From the NCBI RefSeq assembly GCF_913058315.1, contig NZ_CAJXQY010000006.1, positions 1-64,000 on the forward strand: a DNA stretch of 64,000 bases. The letters are read 5' to 3'. Source of the stretch: an uncultured Alteromonas sp. Lineage in GTDB: Bacteria; Pseudomonadota; Gammaproteobacteria; Enterobacterales; Alteromonadaceae. Shown piece after piece: positions 10,051-21,286 of this stretch; position 1 is the stretch's first letter; each line of letters opens with the position of its first letter. The position numbers and the translations under genes are program-made. The notes under the pieces are model-generated. The model saw only the letters and a program-made list of their open reading frames with translations, was not told where the DNA came from and searched no databases.

Positions 10051-10076
10051 GTGCTTATTAGCGACAAAATAAGCAC
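10051..10076. promoter_or_regulatory. Inverted repeat in aroK leader
   Basis: GTGCTTATT (10051-10059) and AATAAGCAC (10068-10076) form a perfect 9-bp inverted repeat with an 8-base spacer, 71 bases before the aroK ATG. It may be an operator or a leader hairpin. No T-run follows. Function is unknown. Confidence 0.45.
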
Positions 10077-10146
10077 GTGTGAACGGGTGGTTGAGGAAAA
10101 CAGAACATTCTGCCCTTAACATAAATAAGTTGTGAAATAAGCAAAT

Positions 10147-10662
10147 ATGGCTGAAAAACGTAATATCTTTTTGGTTGGTCCAATGGGAGCAGGTAAAAGT
10201 ACCATTGGTCGTCACTTAGCAGATGAGTTACACCTCGAGTTCTTCGATTCCGATCAGGAGATTGAACGTCGTTCTGGCGCAGACATTACCTGGATCTTTG
10301 ATCTTGAAGGTGAAGATGGATTCCGCAAACGCGAAGAAAATGTCATTAATGATTTAACTGACAAACAAGGTATTGTGCTGGCCACTGGTGGCGGTTCTAT
10401 TATGACCAAAGCAGTGCGTAATCGCTTGTCAGCACGTGGTATTGTAGTGTATCTGCAAACGACCATCGACAAGCAGGTTGCCAGAACCCAGCGCGACAAG
10501 CGTCGCCCCTTGTTACAAAAGGATGATCCGGAAAAGGTATTAAGAGACCTCGCGGAACTGCGCAATCCACTGTATGAAGAAGTAGCAGATTACGTAGTGG
10601 AAACCGACGATCAATCAGCGCGGGCCGTCGCTAACCAAATTATCAGTAAGATTGGGTTATAA
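10147..10662 (+). CDS. aroK: Shikimate kinase I
   Basis: A 171-residue cytosolic kinase converting shikimate to shikimate 3-phosphate. The Walker A loop GPMGAGKST is at residues 11-19. The shikimate-binding residues are present: Asp in FFDSDQEIE (about 34), Arg in GFRKREE (about 58), and ATGGGS near 80. The lid Arg lies in RDKRRPLL near 120. It is followed by aroB after 22 bases and heads the conserved aroKB-damX-dam cluster. Confidence 0.96.
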   Translation: MAEKRNIFLVGPMGAGKSTIGRHLADELHLEFFDSDQEIERRSGADITWIFDLEGEDGFRKREENVINDLTDKQGIVLATGGGSIMTKAVRNRLSARGIVVYLQTTIDKQVARTQRDKRRPLLQKDDPEKVLRDLAELRNPLYEEVADYVVETDDQSARAVANQIISKIGL

Positions 10663-10684
10663 CATTTAAAAAGGAGCTACATGC

Positions 10685-11752
10685 GTGTCAACTTTAACAG
10701 TAGAACTTGACGAGCGTAGCTACCCTATTCAGATTGAAGCCGGACTGTTATCGCAGCCCGGCTTTTTTGTGCCTTTCATTAAAGGGCAACGTGCCGTTAT
10801 CGTAACCAACGAAACCGTGGCACCACTCTATCTGGAGCGGGTACTGGCAGCTTGCGGCGACAAGCAAACTGATGTCATCACGTTACCGGATGGCGAACAA
10901 TATAAAACCCTTGAGCAATTCGAAGTGGTAATGACCCGCTTGCTGGAAATGAACGCTGCCCGGGATATCACGCTCATTGCTCTGGGCGGTGGTGTTATTG
11001 GTGACTTATGCGGTTTTGTGGCAGCCACCTATCAACGGGGCGTCCCGTTTATTCAGGTGCCTACTACCTTGCTATCGCAAGTAGACTCATCCGTAGGCGG
11101 CAAAACGGCAGTGAATCATCCTCTGGGCAAAAACATGATTGGTGCGTTTTATCAGCCCATTTTAGTCGCCATAGACATCACTACCCTCAACACGCTGCCA
11201 GAACGTGAGTTCGCTGCGGGCATGGCGGAAGTGATTAAGTACGGCATTATTTATGATGCTGGCTTTTTCGATTGGTTAGAAGCCAATCAACAAGCACTCA
11301 AATCGCTGGAAGCCGAAGCACTGGGCCAGGCAATCTTCCGTTGCTGCCAGGTTAAAGCTGAGATTGTTGCTCAGGATGAACGAGAAGGCGGAATTCGCGC
11401 ATTGCTGAATCTTGGCCATACCTTTGGTCATGCGATTGAAGCAGAACAAGGTTACGGCAACTGGTTGCATGGCGAAGCAGTAGCAGCTGGTATTATCCTT
11501 GCTTGTAAAACCGCAGAACACCTTGATTGGTTAACAGCGTCAGAAACCCGTCGGATTGAAGCTCTGCAGCAACAGTTTAAGCTGCCGGTTAGCGGCCCCG
11601 ATAGCATGTCAGTCGATGATTATATGCGTCATATGGCGCGGGATAAAAAAGTCGAAGCCGGCCAAATCCGTTTTGTTATCCCGCAGGGGATAGGCAAAGC
11701 GGTGGTAACCAAAGCGGTTACCCAGCCTATTCTGGACGCGGTATTGAGTTAA
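10685..11752 (+). CDS. aroB: 3-Dehydroquinate synthase
   Basis: A 355-residue NAD- and metal-dependent enzyme making 3-dehydroquinate from DAHP, the second shikimate step. Seen: [20 protein letters not shown] near residue 100, the metal ligands Glu in EVIKYG, His in [10 protein letters not shown], and His in LHGEAVAAG. The start is GTG at 10685, eight bases from aggag. A closer-looking ATG at 10681 is in another frame and stops after nine codons. Confidence 0.96.
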   Translation: MSTLTVELDERSYPIQIEAGLLSQPGFFVPFIKGQRAVIVTNETVAPLYLERVLAACGDKQTDVITLPDGEQYKTLEQFEVVMTRLLEMNAARDITLIALGGGVIGDLCGFVAATYQRGVPFIQVPTTLLSQVDSSVGGKTAVNHPLGKNMIGAFYQPILVAIDITTLNTLPEREFAAGMAEVIKYGIIYDAGFFDWLEANQQALKSLEAEALGQAIFRCCQVKAEIVAQDEREGGIRALLNLGHTFGHAIEAEQGYGNWLHGEAVAAGIILACKTAEHLDWLTASETRRIEALQQQFKLPVSGPDSMSVDDYMRHMARDKKVEAGQIRFVIPQGIGKAVVTKAVTQPILDAVLS

Positions 11753-11789
11753 TCGGGTATTTCACTGGCCTTTTAATGAGGAAACTACC

Positions 11790-13196
11790 GTGGCGTCAGA
11801 GCTGCATAGCAGGCTTGAATATTTAGTCAATTACTCGTCTCAGCTGATTTTTGTCAGCGGAGACAGTATTGCTGAGCAGCAGCGCACCCTCGAATCCTTC
11901 GTTTTTCAGCAATCCGATAACACCGAACTGGCTTTTATTACCGCAGAATCCGATATGCAGGTAACGGACTATCGCGGCACACTGTGCAAGCAGTTGCTTG
12001 GTCAGGTGGTAGGCAGCTATATCCGGCCATTAAATGAACTACTCGCCGGTCTTAATCATCATGACGGGCCGGTACTGATTACGATTACCCAGGCCCAGCA
12101 TTTACCCAACAGTTTTCTGCAGGAGCTCTGGGACCTGGTATTACAAAGTCGGTTTGCTAATAACAAGCAGCATCTGAATGTGCTCTTATTTGGCGAAAGT
12201 GACTGGGCCGAGCAGGCTAAAGAATGGCTCCCCGCCAAAAATACCAATACGCCGCTACTGATCAGCAGCCAGTCGGTATCAACCCAGCAATACAGTAGTG
12301 ATGTGGATAAACTGCTCGCCGAGCGCCGGGCCGCTTTTGAACGCTACCGTCAGGAGCGTGGCGAAGCTGGCGCTCTGCCACTAACCGATAACCGGTTACG
12401 CTCCCCCTGGCTGTGGATTGGCATTACTTTAGTCTTTCTTTCAAGTTTTGCCGCCATTATGGGCTGGCAGTACGGCGCCACAATGACCACTTTGTTTGAG
12501 CCCCTTGAAGACAGCCAGCCAACGGCAACACAGCAGAGTGCTGGTGAGTCAGAAGCAATCATTAAGCCCACCCGGACCCTCAGTGTTGTTAAGCAGGATA
12601 ATAGTAACGCAGCGCAGCAGAGTACCATTGAAGCGGGTGAGTCGTCAGTCCAGCCGCGGGTTATGGCCAGTTATAATGAAGCTATCAAAGCACTTCCGGT
12701 AACGCCGGTTGCCACTGAAGTCGAACAGCAGGCCACAAGCGACGCTTCGGCCAACGAAACCGCAGCAGCTGAGCAGTCAGCATCGGTTTCCCAAGCGGGG
12801 CAATCCGAGCTTACAACGCCGCCGGCTGCACCAAATTTAGCACCAAACGAACCAGTACCGGCGGGCAGTGAGTCAGTGCCCCCCGAACCCGCTGTGCTAG
12901 CTAATGCACAGTTGGCCAGAAGTCCAGCCGGGCAATACTGGGTGCAAATTGCCGGTATGAAGGATCGGCAACTGGCACAGGATTTCTTAACAGATTATCA
13001 GCTCACCAGTCAGGTAATCTTATATAAGACCTATCGCTATGGTGGTGACTGGTACGTCATATTATGGTCAACGCCTGCTCCCTCCCTGGCAGAAGCCCAG
13101 CAACAATTGCAAACGTTACCCGATTTCCCGGGCAGTGATAAAGCCTTTGTTAAAGCGGGTCGCCAGATAAAAGCCGAAATCGCCAGCCAGCCATAA
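11790..13196 (+). CDS. damX: Cell-division SPOR protein DamX
   Basis: A 468-residue protein with a degenerate AAA-like domain (about 1-165) that lacks a recognisable Walker A, a transmembrane helix at about 207-226 and a long Ala/Gln/Ser/Pro linker. A C-terminal SPOR domain follows (about 385-460, GQYWVQIAGMKDRQLAQDF), which in the family binds denuded glycan at the septum. GTG start at 11790 preceded by gaggaaa. Position between aroB and dam is conserved in enterics, Vibrio and Alteromonas. Confidence 0.92.
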   Translation: MASELHSRLEYLVNYSSQLIFVSGDSIAEQQRTLESFVFQQSDNTELAFITAESDMQVTDYRGTLCKQLLGQVVGSYIRPLNELLAGLNHHDGPVLITITQAQHLPNSFLQELWDLVLQSRFANNKQHLNVLLFGESDWAEQAKEWLPAKNTNTPLLISSQSVSTQQYSSDVDKLLAERRAAFERYRQERGEAGALPLTDNRLRSPWLWIGITLVFLSSFAAIMGWQYGATMTTLFEPLEDSQPTATQQSAGESEAIIKPTRTLSVVKQDNSNAAQQSTIEAGESSVQPRVMASYNEAIKALPVTPVATEVEQQATSDASANETAAAEQSASVSQAGQSELTTPPAAPNLAPNEPVPAGSESVPPEPAVLANAQLARSPAGQYWVQIAGMKDRQLAQDFLTDYQLTSQVILYKTYRYGGDWYVILWSTPAPSLAEAQQQLQTLPDFPGSDKAFVKAGRQIKAEIASQP

Positions 13197-13291
13197 CGCC
13201 ACAAACGCTATTAATTACCGATTTCTGGCTATTGTCGGTTGTCGAGATCCGCGCTGACAGATACAATCAACGATTCGTTAAAGTTGAATGC

Positions 13292-13316
13292 CACCCAAGG
13301 GTAACCTTCCCGGGTG
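13292..13316. other. Hairpin between damX and dam
   Basis: CACCC-AAGG, loop gtaa, CCTT-ccc-GGGTG. It lies in the 200-bp spacer before dam. There is no T-run on either strand, so it is not a standard terminator. It may mark an mRNA processing or attenuation site; the rest of the spacer shows nothing clear. Confidence 0.35.
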
Positions 13317-13397
13317 CGGGATGCTGGGCTTTGTGAATTTCGTTCACAATATCCCCAATAATAAAAATCATAGCGTCAGTGAGTAGTTACCAACATA

Positions 13398-14252
13398 ATG
13401 GCCGTCAGTAAACACCGGGCTTTCCTCAAATGGGCAGGAGGCAAATACAGCCTGGTTGAACAAATCAATGCACACCTGCCAGAAGGGAAGAAGCTCATCG
13501 AGCCTTTCGTTGGCGCCGGGTCGGTGTTTCTCAATTCTGACTTTCAGCACTATGTGCTCAACGATATTAATCCGGATCTGATTAATCTCTACACGCTGTT
13601 AAAAGAACAGCCCGACCCGATTATTAACGATCTTAAACACTTTTTTTCGCCAAACCACAACAGCGAAAAAACCTACTACGGACTGCGCGAAGAATTCAAT
13701 CAGACCAGCGATGAGTATTATCGCGCCCTGCTTTTTGTTTATTTAAACCGACATGGCTATAACGGCTTGTGTCGCTACAGTCTGAAAGGCCGTTTTAATG
13801 TGCCATTCGGCCGTTATAAGCGCCCTTATTTTCCCGAACGCGAAATGTTTGTGTTTGCAGAAAAAGCGCAAAAGGCCAAATTTACCTGTTTACCATTTGA
13901 GAAAGTCTTTCAGCATGCACGCAAAGGCAGTGTCATTTATTGCGACCCGCCTTATGCGCCCATCAGTAAAACCGCCCTGTTTACCAGCTATGCCGCCAAA
14001 CAGTTCAGTTTATCCTGTCAGCATAAGCTGGCTACTCTGGCTCAGCGCGCAGCGTTTAAACGGCACATCCCGGTGCTGATCTCCAATCATGACTTACCCA
14101 TGACCCGGCAGATGTACTACGGTGCACAAATAACCACGATGAATGTAAAACGTTCGATAAGTCAAAAAGGCAGTGCCCGTAAACCTGTGAGCGAATTGCT
14201 GGCATTATTTCAGGATAAGCCGGTGTATCCTATTACCGCAATAGACGAGTAG
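13398..14252 (+). CDS. dam: DNA adenine methyltransferase (GATC)
   Basis: A 284-residue alpha-class N6-adenine methyltransferase of the D12 family. Motifs: KWAGGKYSLV (residues 10-19; motif X), EPFVGAGSVF (about 34-43; SAM-binding motif I), and the catalytic DPPY (motif IV, in IYCDPPYAPIS, about 180). In enterics it methylates GATC and directs mismatch repair and replication timing. Its place downstream of damX supports the housekeeping enzyme rather than a restriction partner. The Shine-Dalgarno sequence is weak. Confidence 0.95.
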   Translation: MAVSKHRAFLKWAGGKYSLVEQINAHLPEGKKLIEPFVGAGSVFLNSDFQHYVLNDINPDLINLYTLLKEQPDPIINDLKHFFSPNHNSEKTYYGLREEFNQTSDEYYRALLFVYLNRHGYNGLCRYSLKGRFNVPFGRYKRPYFPEREMFVFAEKAQKAKFTCLPFEKVFQHARKGSVIYCDPPYAPISKTALFTSYAAKQFSLSCQHKLATLAQRAAFKRHIPVLISNHDLPMTRQMYYGAQITTMNVKRSISQKGSARKPVSELLALFQDKPVYPITAIDE

Positions 14253-14267
14253 TTATCAACTGTCTCT

Positions 14268-14459
14268 TCAGGCCGTCAGCCAGTTAACCAGAGCCACTAA
14301 CCCAAGCACCAGTAATATAACGAATACTACGCCAACCACAATATAGGGAGCGATAGCAGTTTGAGAAAAGTCCTGCTGGTATTTTTGCTGGCTCTGAACA
14401 CCAAATGCACTGGCCAGTACGCTTTGTACTACTTTCAGAAAACCCGGTTTATTTGCCAC
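14268..14459 (-). CDS. DUF2970 small membrane protein
   Basis: A 63-residue protein. An amphipathic N-terminus (FLKVVQSVLASAFGVQSQQ) is followed by a DFSQ segment and one transmembrane helix (about 40-60). This matches DUF2970, a family of short single-span proteins common in gammaproteobacteria; function unknown. It lies 21 bases after the next minus-strand gene and may share its transcript. Confidence 0.75.
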   Translation of the reverse strand: MANKPGFLKVVQSVLASAFGVQSQQKYQQDFSQTAIAPYIVVGVVFVILLVLGLVALVNWLTA

Positions 14460-14480
14460 CAGTACGCAAACAACGAGTAG

Positions 14481-14741
14481 TTACTCGCTGTCCTGACCTT
14501 TGTGGCGAGAGAGTAATTCAAGAAGATCGAGGAAATGAAAACGATAAGATGTAGAGCGTCCTGTGAGCCAGCTGACCCAGCTTACCTGCTCGGCATCATC
14601 CAGTACATTACTCACACGGCTTTCCGGACAATCTGATTGCACAGGCGATCCTACACCCAGATTATAACTGCCCACGGTTAACATCAGAGCTAATACCGCT
14701 CCTGTTACCCGCCAGTTCAAGCTTTTCTTTAGCATTGTCAT
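14481..14741 (-). CDS. Small exported or membrane-anchored protein, unknown
   Basis: An 86-residue protein with a basic N-terminus and a hydrophobic stretch (residues about 12-30: GAVLALMLTVGSYNLGVG) that could be a signal peptide or anchor. The remainder is hydrophilic and has one Cys. No family recognised. It lies between the porin gene and the DUF2970 gene on the same strand, separated from the porin by a terminator. It could be a true gene or lineage-specific; the reading frame and signal-like start favour a real gene. Confidence 0.55.
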   Translation of the reverse strand: MTMLKKSLNWRVTGAVLALMLTVGSYNLGVGSPVQSDCPESRVSNVLDDAEQVSWVSWLTGRSTSYRFHFLDLLELLSRHKGQDSE

Positions 14742-14827
14742 ACTGAAAACCGTTCCAGAATAAAGTCCATTGGTGTAATTATAATCAGTCTGTTACATCT
14801 GGCAATGAAAATTTCAACCAAAAGTAC

Positions 14828-14853
14828 AAAGGCCACACTACTGTGTGGCCTTT
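14828..14853 (-). terminator. Rho-independent terminator of the porin gene
   Basis: Perfect 11-bp arms AAAGGCCACAC and GTGTGGCCTTT with a tact loop. On the minus strand it is followed by gtacTTTTgg. It lies 43 bases past the porin stop. Confidence 0.8.
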
Positions 14854-14895
14854 GCGTGCACAAAACATAAACACTGTAAAAGTGTTAAAGGTCTC

Positions 14896-15624
14896 TTACA
14901 GTTCGAAATCTACTGAGTAAGAAACAGTGTATTTGATTGAATCATTATCACGCTCTGGCGTGTTTGCGAAATCATCATTGTCGTCTAAATCAGTACCACT
15001 GATCATAAACGCAAAGCCGTCTTTCGCAATGGTTACACCGTAATCAATATAAGCGTCAGTAACGCCGTTAAATGATTCTGCAAAATCACCCTGGTGGTGA
15101 CCTAAGTGCAGACCAATCTCTGTACCACTCTCCAGAGCAATACCGTAATCCAGTGACAGGTAAGTTGCCTGGCCGAAACCGAAGTCTTCACCCGGACCTT
15201 CATCTGGCTCAGCATTTGCTAATACAGATAACGTTGCACTGAAGCTGCCGTAACCGATGCTTCCGTAAACTTCACCAAAATCATAACCCGCATTTTCATC
15301 GTAGTTATAATACAGGTAACCTACGTCGTAGCTGATATCACCAGCTTCGCCAGCAAAACCAAAGTAAACGTCATGCTCATAAGAGTAAGCGTCAGACTCT
15401 TCATACTTAACGTTAGATGCCCAGGTACCCGCGTAGAAACCGCTGTCGCTGGCGTAATCGATACCACCCTGAACCGCTGCTTCGTTCATGGTTTGAGTCA
15501 GACCACGCCAGATGTAGTTGTTAGTTACGCTAACGTTACCAGACAGGCTATCAGCCAGTACAGCTTGTGATGAAAGACAAGAGCCAACAACGGCTAAAGT
15601 TACCAGTGTTTTATTAAATTTCAT
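14896..15624 (-). CDS. TorF-family putative outer-membrane porin (TIGR02001 type)
   Basis: A 242-residue protein with a signal peptide (residues 1-24, likely cleavage after AVLA). The mature part opens with the family signature NVSVTNNYIWRGLTQT, then alternating aromatic strands typical of a 10-14 strand beta barrel. It ends in SVDFEL, close to the usual C-terminal aromatic/Leu outer-membrane signal. It is acidic, as in marine porins. The family often sits near glnK-amtB; here it is 33 kb away but has its own sigma-54-type promoter, which suggests nitrogen-linked expression. Substrate unknown. Confidence 0.85.
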   Translation of the reverse strand: MKFNKTLVTLAVVGSCLSSQAVLADSLSGNVSVTNNYIWRGLTQTMNEAAVQGGIDYASDSGFYAGTWASNVKYEESDAYSYEHDVYFGFAGEAGDISYDVGYLYYNYDENAGYDFGEVYGSIGYGSFSATLSVLANAEPDEGPGEDFGFGQATYLSLDYGIALESGTEIGLHLGHHQGDFAESFNGVTDAYIDYGVTIAKDGFAFMISGTDLDDNDDFANTPERDNDSIKYTVSYSVDFEL

Positions 15625-16049
15625 GTGTGTTCTCCGTATAAATCACGCATAAGTGTTTTTATTTAAATCACTTTTCTGTCTGTATTTTTATTTTTGTGAT
15701 GTCGGTATACGCAAAACTAGTGCCCAATGTGTCGACACTTGCCAATAGACCACATAAACTTAATAAATTATTGTTTTAAATGTATTTTTATTCACAACTT
15801 TTACAACATAAAAATCTGAAAAAGGCCGTTCGCACAGTCAATCAGCAATATATTGCACCAAAAAGAAGCAGAATCCCCGTTAAGGTGCGAGATTAAAACT
15901 TTTGCCCTTAGCGATAATCCGCTAACATATCGCTCATTAAATACGCGGGCCAAGTGTTTGTTTTGTCGTAGATATCAGCATAACAACAGTGCACTTCATC
16001 ACTCGTCCGGCTTTACCCTGCTTCCCTACACCGTCTATAAGGGTTAATC
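15625..16049. other. Divergent regulatory region, porin / rpe
   Basis: An AT-rich gap of 425 bp. It contains the sigma-54 element at 15711-15725, a perfect palindrome GTGTCGACAC at 15729-15738, and upstream NtrC-like half-sites TGCACCA (15854-15860) and GGTGC (15894-15898). The rpe start has only a weak aaggg ribosome site. No coding frame in it looks real. Confidence 0.5.
15711..15725 (-). promoter_or_regulatory. Sigma-54 promoter for the porin gene
   Basis: Read on the minus strand: GGGCAC-TAGTT-TTGC, with GG and GC separated by exactly 10 bases. It differs from the TGGCAC-N5-TTGCW consensus only at the first T and the final W. The predicted start is about 75 bases before the porin ATG. 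NtrC half-site-like sequences lie about 130 bp upstream. Confidence 0.6.
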
Positions 16050-16727
16050 ATGCAACCATTCCTGATAGCTCCGTCGATTCTTTCGGCCGATTTCGCCCGT
16101 CTGGGTGATGATGTGCAGCGCGTGCTCGATGCCGGCGCTGACGTGGTCCACTTTGACGTGATGGACAATCATTACGTACCTAACCTTACCTTTGGCCCGA
16201 TGATTTGTTCTGCGCTGCGCGACTATGGCATTACCGCACCTATAGATGTGCATTTAATGGTATCGCCGGTGGATGACTTAATTACTCAGTTTGCCGATGC
16301 CGGTGCCAGTTATATCAGTTTCCACCCGGAGGCCAGCCAGCATCTCGACCGCAGTCTGCAGTTAATTGCTGATAAAGGTTGTCAGCCGGGCCTGGTATTT
16401 AATCCCGCCACGCCGCTGCATTATCTCGACTACGTGATGGATAAACTGCATCACATCTTATTAATGTCGGTAAACCCCGGTTTTGGTGGTCAGTCATTCA
16501 TCCCTGGCACCCTGGACAAACTCAGAGAAGTTAAGTCCCGTATCGATGCATCTGGTCAAAACATCCGTTTGGAAGTTGACGGCGGAGTTAAAGTCGATAA
16601 TATCGCAGCCATTGCCGCTGCCGGTGCCGATATGTTTGTTGCCGGTTCAGCGATCTTCAATCAGCCGGACTATGCCACGGTTATCCAACAAATGCGTGAC
16701 GAACTGGCTACAGTGTCTTCTAAGTAA
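16050..16727 (+). CDS. rpe: Ribulose-phosphate 3-epimerase
   Basis: A 225-residue TIM-barrel enzyme interconverting ribulose 5-phosphate and xylulose 5-phosphate. Metal ligands and catalytic residues are present: [11 protein letters not shown] (about 9-19), [12 protein letters not shown] (about 34-45, His and Asp), VHLMV (about 68) and EVDGGV (about 175, catalytic Asp). [12 protein letters not shown] forms the phosphate-gripping loop near 140. First gene of rpe-trpS-pabA. Confidence 0.96.
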   Translation: MQPFLIAPSILSADFARLGDDVQRVLDAGADVVHFDVMDNHYVPNLTFGPMICSALRDYGITAPIDVHLMVSPVDDLITQFADAGASYISFHPEASQHLDRSLQLIADKGCQPGLVFNPATPLHYLDYVMDKLHHILLMSVNPGFGGQSFIPGTLDKLREVKSRIDASGQNIRLEVDGGVKVDNIAAIAAAGADMFVAGSAIFNQPDYATVIQQMRDELATVSSK

Positions 16728-16752
16728 TTAAGTGTGAATAGGTAAATAAGTA

Positions 16753-17760
16753 ATGAGCGCAAAACCAATCGTATTAAGCGGCTGTCAGCCATCCGGACAG
16801 CTTACCCTGGGTAATTATATGGGTGCGCTGAAGCAGTGGGTCTCCATGCAGGAAACACACGACTGTCTGTATATGATTGTGGATTTGCATGCGATTACGG
16901 TACGTCAGGACCCGGCCAAACTGAAAGAAGCTTGCCTGGATGGCCTGGCACTTTACCTGGCCTGTGGTATCGACCCGGCTAAGAGCACGCTGTTTTTGCA
17001 GTCTCATGTGCCTGAGCACGCGCAGCTTTCGTGGGTGTTAAACTGCTTTACCCAAATGGGTGAACTGAACCGCATGACCCAGTTCAAGGATAAATCAGCC
17101 CGCAATACCAGTAATATTAATGTCGGACTGTACAGTTATCCCGTGTTGCAGGCGGCTGATATTTTGCTTTATCAGGCCAACGAAGTACCGGTGGGCGAAG
17201 ATCAGAAACAACACCTGGAGCTCACCCGCGACATCGCTACCCGCTTCAACAACATTTACGGCGATACCTTCCGTATTCCGGAGCCCTACATTCCTGAGTT
17301 TGGCGCCCGCATCATGAGTTTGCAGGAGCCGGATAAGAAGATGTCTAAATCAGACACCAACCCGAACAACTTTATCGGCTTGCTGGAAGAACCTAAGAAG
17401 GTAGCCAAGAAGATCAAACGCGCAGTGACCGACTCAGACGAGCAGGCGCGCATTTATTTTGACTGGGCAGAAAAACCCGGAGTCACCAATTTGCTCACCC
17501 TGCTGTCACTGGCAACCGGCACTGCCGTTGATGAGCTGGTTCCGGCCTATGAAGATAAAATGTACGGCCATTTAAAATCCGACGTTGCCGATGCAGTCGT
17601 CGCACTGATTGAACCGCTGCAACAACGTTACAACGCCCTGCGCGCCGATCGCAGCTACCTTGATGAAGTGATGCATCAGGGCGCAGAGAAAGCGCAGATC
17701 CGTGCCGCGGCTACACTTAAGGCCACTTATGATGCGCTGGGATTTATTGCTAAACCCTGA
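16753..17760 (+). CDS. trpS: Tryptophanyl-tRNA synthetase
   Basis: A 335-residue class Ic synthetase charging tRNA-Trp. The HIGH-type motif is [14 protein letters not shown] (residues 13-26) and the KMSKS loop is intact near 197-201. Length is standard. Located 25 bases after rpe, reproducing the enteric rpe-(gph)-trpS order without gph. Confidence 0.96.
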   Translation: MSAKPIVLSGCQPSGQLTLGNYMGALKQWVSMQETHDCLYMIVDLHAITVRQDPAKLKEACLDGLALYLACGIDPAKSTLFLQSHVPEHAQLSWVLNCFTQMGELNRMTQFKDKSARNTSNINVGLYSYPVLQAADILLYQANEVPVGEDQKQHLELTRDIATRFNNIYGDTFRIPEPYIPEFGARIMSLQEPDKKMSKSDTNPNNFIGLLEEPKKVAKKIKRAVTDSDEQARIYFDWAEKPGVTNLLTLLSLATGTAVDELVPAYEDKMYGHLKSDVADAVVALIEPLQQRYNALRADRSYLDEVMHQGAEKAQIRAAATLKATYDALGFIAKP

Positions 17761-17776
17761 AGCAGTCAATTAAGCC

Positions 17777-18430
17777 GTGTTATTACTGATCGATAATTAC
17801 GACTCTTTTAGTCACAACCTGGCCAGATATTTTCAGGAGCTGGGGTGTGAGCTGCAAGTAGTGCGTAACGATGCCATTAGTGTAGCCGGGATAGACCCGG
17901 CTATTGTGAAGGGTATTGTTATCTCACCAGGGCCCTGTACGCCAAACGAGTCTGGCGTCAGTCTCGATGTGATCCGGCAATTTGCCGGGGTAATCCCTAT
18001 CATGGGCGTCTGCCTTGGCCATCAGGCAATCGGTCAGGTATTTGGCGCCCGGGTCACCAATGCCCGGCAGGTCAGGCATGGCAAACTTTCAGGTGTCAAC
18101 CATAACGGCGATAGCCTGTTTAACAATATCCCCGAACACTTTGTGGTAACCCGCTACCATTCGCTGGTCATCGACCCGGCGTCGGTACCCGACTGTCTGC
18201 AGGTCGTAGCCTGGAGCGATGACGGTCAGACACCTGAGATCATGGCCATTAAACATCAGCACCTGCCTGTATGGGGAGTGCAGTATCATCCCGAGTCGCT
18301 GCTAACCGAATATGGTCATCAGGTTCTGCTAAACTTCCTACTGCTGGCTAAGGTTGTTCCAATAGATGCCGATATGAACTGTGTATCAGAATTTAACGGT
18401 CAACTCGTTACGCTGAACAAAACGATGTAA
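17777..18430 (+). CDS. pabA: Glutamine amidotransferase of aminodeoxychorismate/anthranilate synthase
   Basis: A 217-residue class I (triad) amidotransferase. The nucleophile Cys is in GVCLGHQA (about 76-83), the oxyanion region in SPGPCTPNE (about 53), and His-Glu in QYHPESLLTEYG (about 172). GTG start at 17777, giving the usual LLLIDNYDSF N-terminus. PabA and TrpG are alike in sequence; the location beside argD/astC and away from trp genes favours pabA, as in E. coli. It may serve both synthases. Confidence 0.85.
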   Translation: MLLLIDNYDSFSHNLARYFQELGCELQVVRNDAISVAGIDPAIVKGIVISPGPCTPNESGVSLDVIRQFAGVIPIMGVCLGHQAIGQVFGARVTNARQVRHGKLSGVNHNGDSLFNNIPEHFVVTRYHSLVIDPASVPDCLQVVAWSDDGQTPEIMAIKHQHLPVWGVQYHPESLLTEYGHQVLLNFLLLAKVVPIDADMNCVSEFNGQLVTLNKTM

Positions 18431-18541
18431 GACACTGATTACTTCAACGGTCTGATTGCCTGAACAAACACAAACATGTCCTAGCCTAAGCATTGCAAAA
18501 CGTATAAGGTTCGGGTATTACATGGATATAGCGGGACTTCA

Positions 18542-19702
18542 ATGGTAGAGCGGTTACTGGCCCCCCCAGCGTTTGCTAAACGATTCAATTATTTATTGCT
18601 GGCTCCTGAGCTCGCGAAAGCGATGGTCGGTCGGCGTGCCCCCGGCGAAGTCAGCTACGCCGAGTCAGAGCAAAGCTTTACCCGCCGTCAGTTGTTGAAA
18701 GTCGAAAAAGACGCCATCAAAAATAAGCTGGAAACCGCTAAGATCCAGGCCAATTACTTACAACAAATCAATCAGCAGTTACACGCGGTCATCGATAAAA
18801 AGCTGTTGTCGACACTCGCCGATACCCAGGATGTGTGTGAGAACCTGCTGAACTGGTCAGAACATACTACTAACCTGATTGATTTACTGGCTACCCCCTC
18901 TGCCACCATCAGCAAGGTTGAAGCCATTGCAGTGAATATTCCCTGGCTAGTCGATGAATTGCTCAAACAGGTAAACCAGCCACAGTACCGACGTCGCGAT
19001 GCCCGTGGAGACGTTATTGCCGTAGACACGCTGAAAACCGCTTTGAGTTTCATTGGTATCGACAATGTAAAGCGAGTCATTCCCGCGTTAATTTATAAAC
19101 AGACCCTGCCACTAATCAGTGACCCGTTCCCACAAATAAAACACAAAGTCTGGGAATACAGCCTGATTTGCGCCCGGACGGCTGAAACCATTGCCACACA
19201 ACATAAGGTAAAACCGTTTGAAGCTTATTCCCTGGCGATCTTTAGTCAGTTGGGTCGCAGTGCTATTGTTAAGCTGTATTTTCGCTTGTTTGAACAGGTG
19301 CACCTGGACTTTTTACGCCATGCCCAAAAGGCCAAGCTGCGCAATTTGCACTCCGCGCTGGTGCAACTGGTACCCGACCCTAAACGCCTGTTGCCCTTAA
19401 TTGATCAACACAGCGATAAAGCTGCCCTGCACTTATTTGAGTACATGGTGTTTAAACGGGTTGGCTTTACCAGTGCCATGCAACAAGTGCTGCAGGATGT
19501 CCTGCCGGATGATGCGGATCCGCTCACTCAGGTACTGCAGCAATCCCGCTACTATGCCAAGTACAGAATGTTAAAAGACAACAACCTGTTCCTGGATGAT
19601 GAAAATGAAAAGTTCATAGCAGGCTGCGCCATTGCACCTGAATTACTGCAAACGCTGAATGCCCAACCGCTTCATCAGCTGCCAATTCTGACCGATCTGT
19701 GA
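18542..19702 (+). CDS. HDOD-domain protein
   Basis: A 386-residue protein. The N-terminal 110 residues are helical and rich in Gln and Lys (probable coiled coil, about 50-85). The region from about 115 to 310 fits an HDOD fold (SFIGIDNVKRVIPALI; ICARTAETIATQHKVKPFEAYSLAIF), a catalytically inactive relative of HD phosphohydrolases used in signalling. No attached GGDEF, EAL or receiver domain. Start ATG preceded by gcggga. Target unknown. Confidence 0.7.
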   Translation: MVERLLAPPAFAKRFNYLLLAPELAKAMVGRRAPGEVSYAESEQSFTRRQLLKVEKDAIKNKLETAKIQANYLQQINQQLHAVIDKKLLSTLADTQDVCENLLNWSEHTTNLIDLLATPSATISKVEAIAVNIPWLVDELLKQVNQPQYRRRDARGDVIAVDTLKTALSFIGIDNVKRVIPALIYKQTLPLISDPFPQIKHKVWEYSLICARTAETIATQHKVKPFEAYSLAIFSQLGRSAIVKLYFRLFEQVHLDFLRHAQKAKLRNLHSALVQLVPDPKRLLPLIDQHSDKAALHLFEYMVFKRVGFTSAMQQVLQDVLPDDADPLTQVLQQSRYYAKYRMLKDNNLFLDDENEKFIAGCAIAPELLQTLNAQPLHQLPILTDL

Positions 19703-19718
19703 ACAAAAAGGCCTGAAC

Positions 19719-19752
19719 AAGCCGCCAAAAAGAGAAAAAGTGCGGCTTTTTA
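19719..19752 (+). terminator. Terminator after HDOD gene
   Basis: AAGCCGC (19719-19725) pairs with GCGGCTT (19742-19748), followed by further T. The loop is long (16 bases, A-rich), so efficiency is uncertain. Confidence 0.5.
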
Positions 19753-21269
<1,517 letters not shown>

Positions 21270-21286
21270 TTAACCGGGAATTGCTC

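Noticed and set aside
10681-10710. ATG at 10681 as aroB start
   Set aside because: It is out of frame with aroB and stops after nine codons; the GTG at 10685 gives the conserved N-terminus and fits the aggag spacing.
15853-16047. Open frame of 64 codons before rpe
   Set aside because: No ribosome site, odd composition, and it overlaps the putative NtrC half-sites and the rpe leader.
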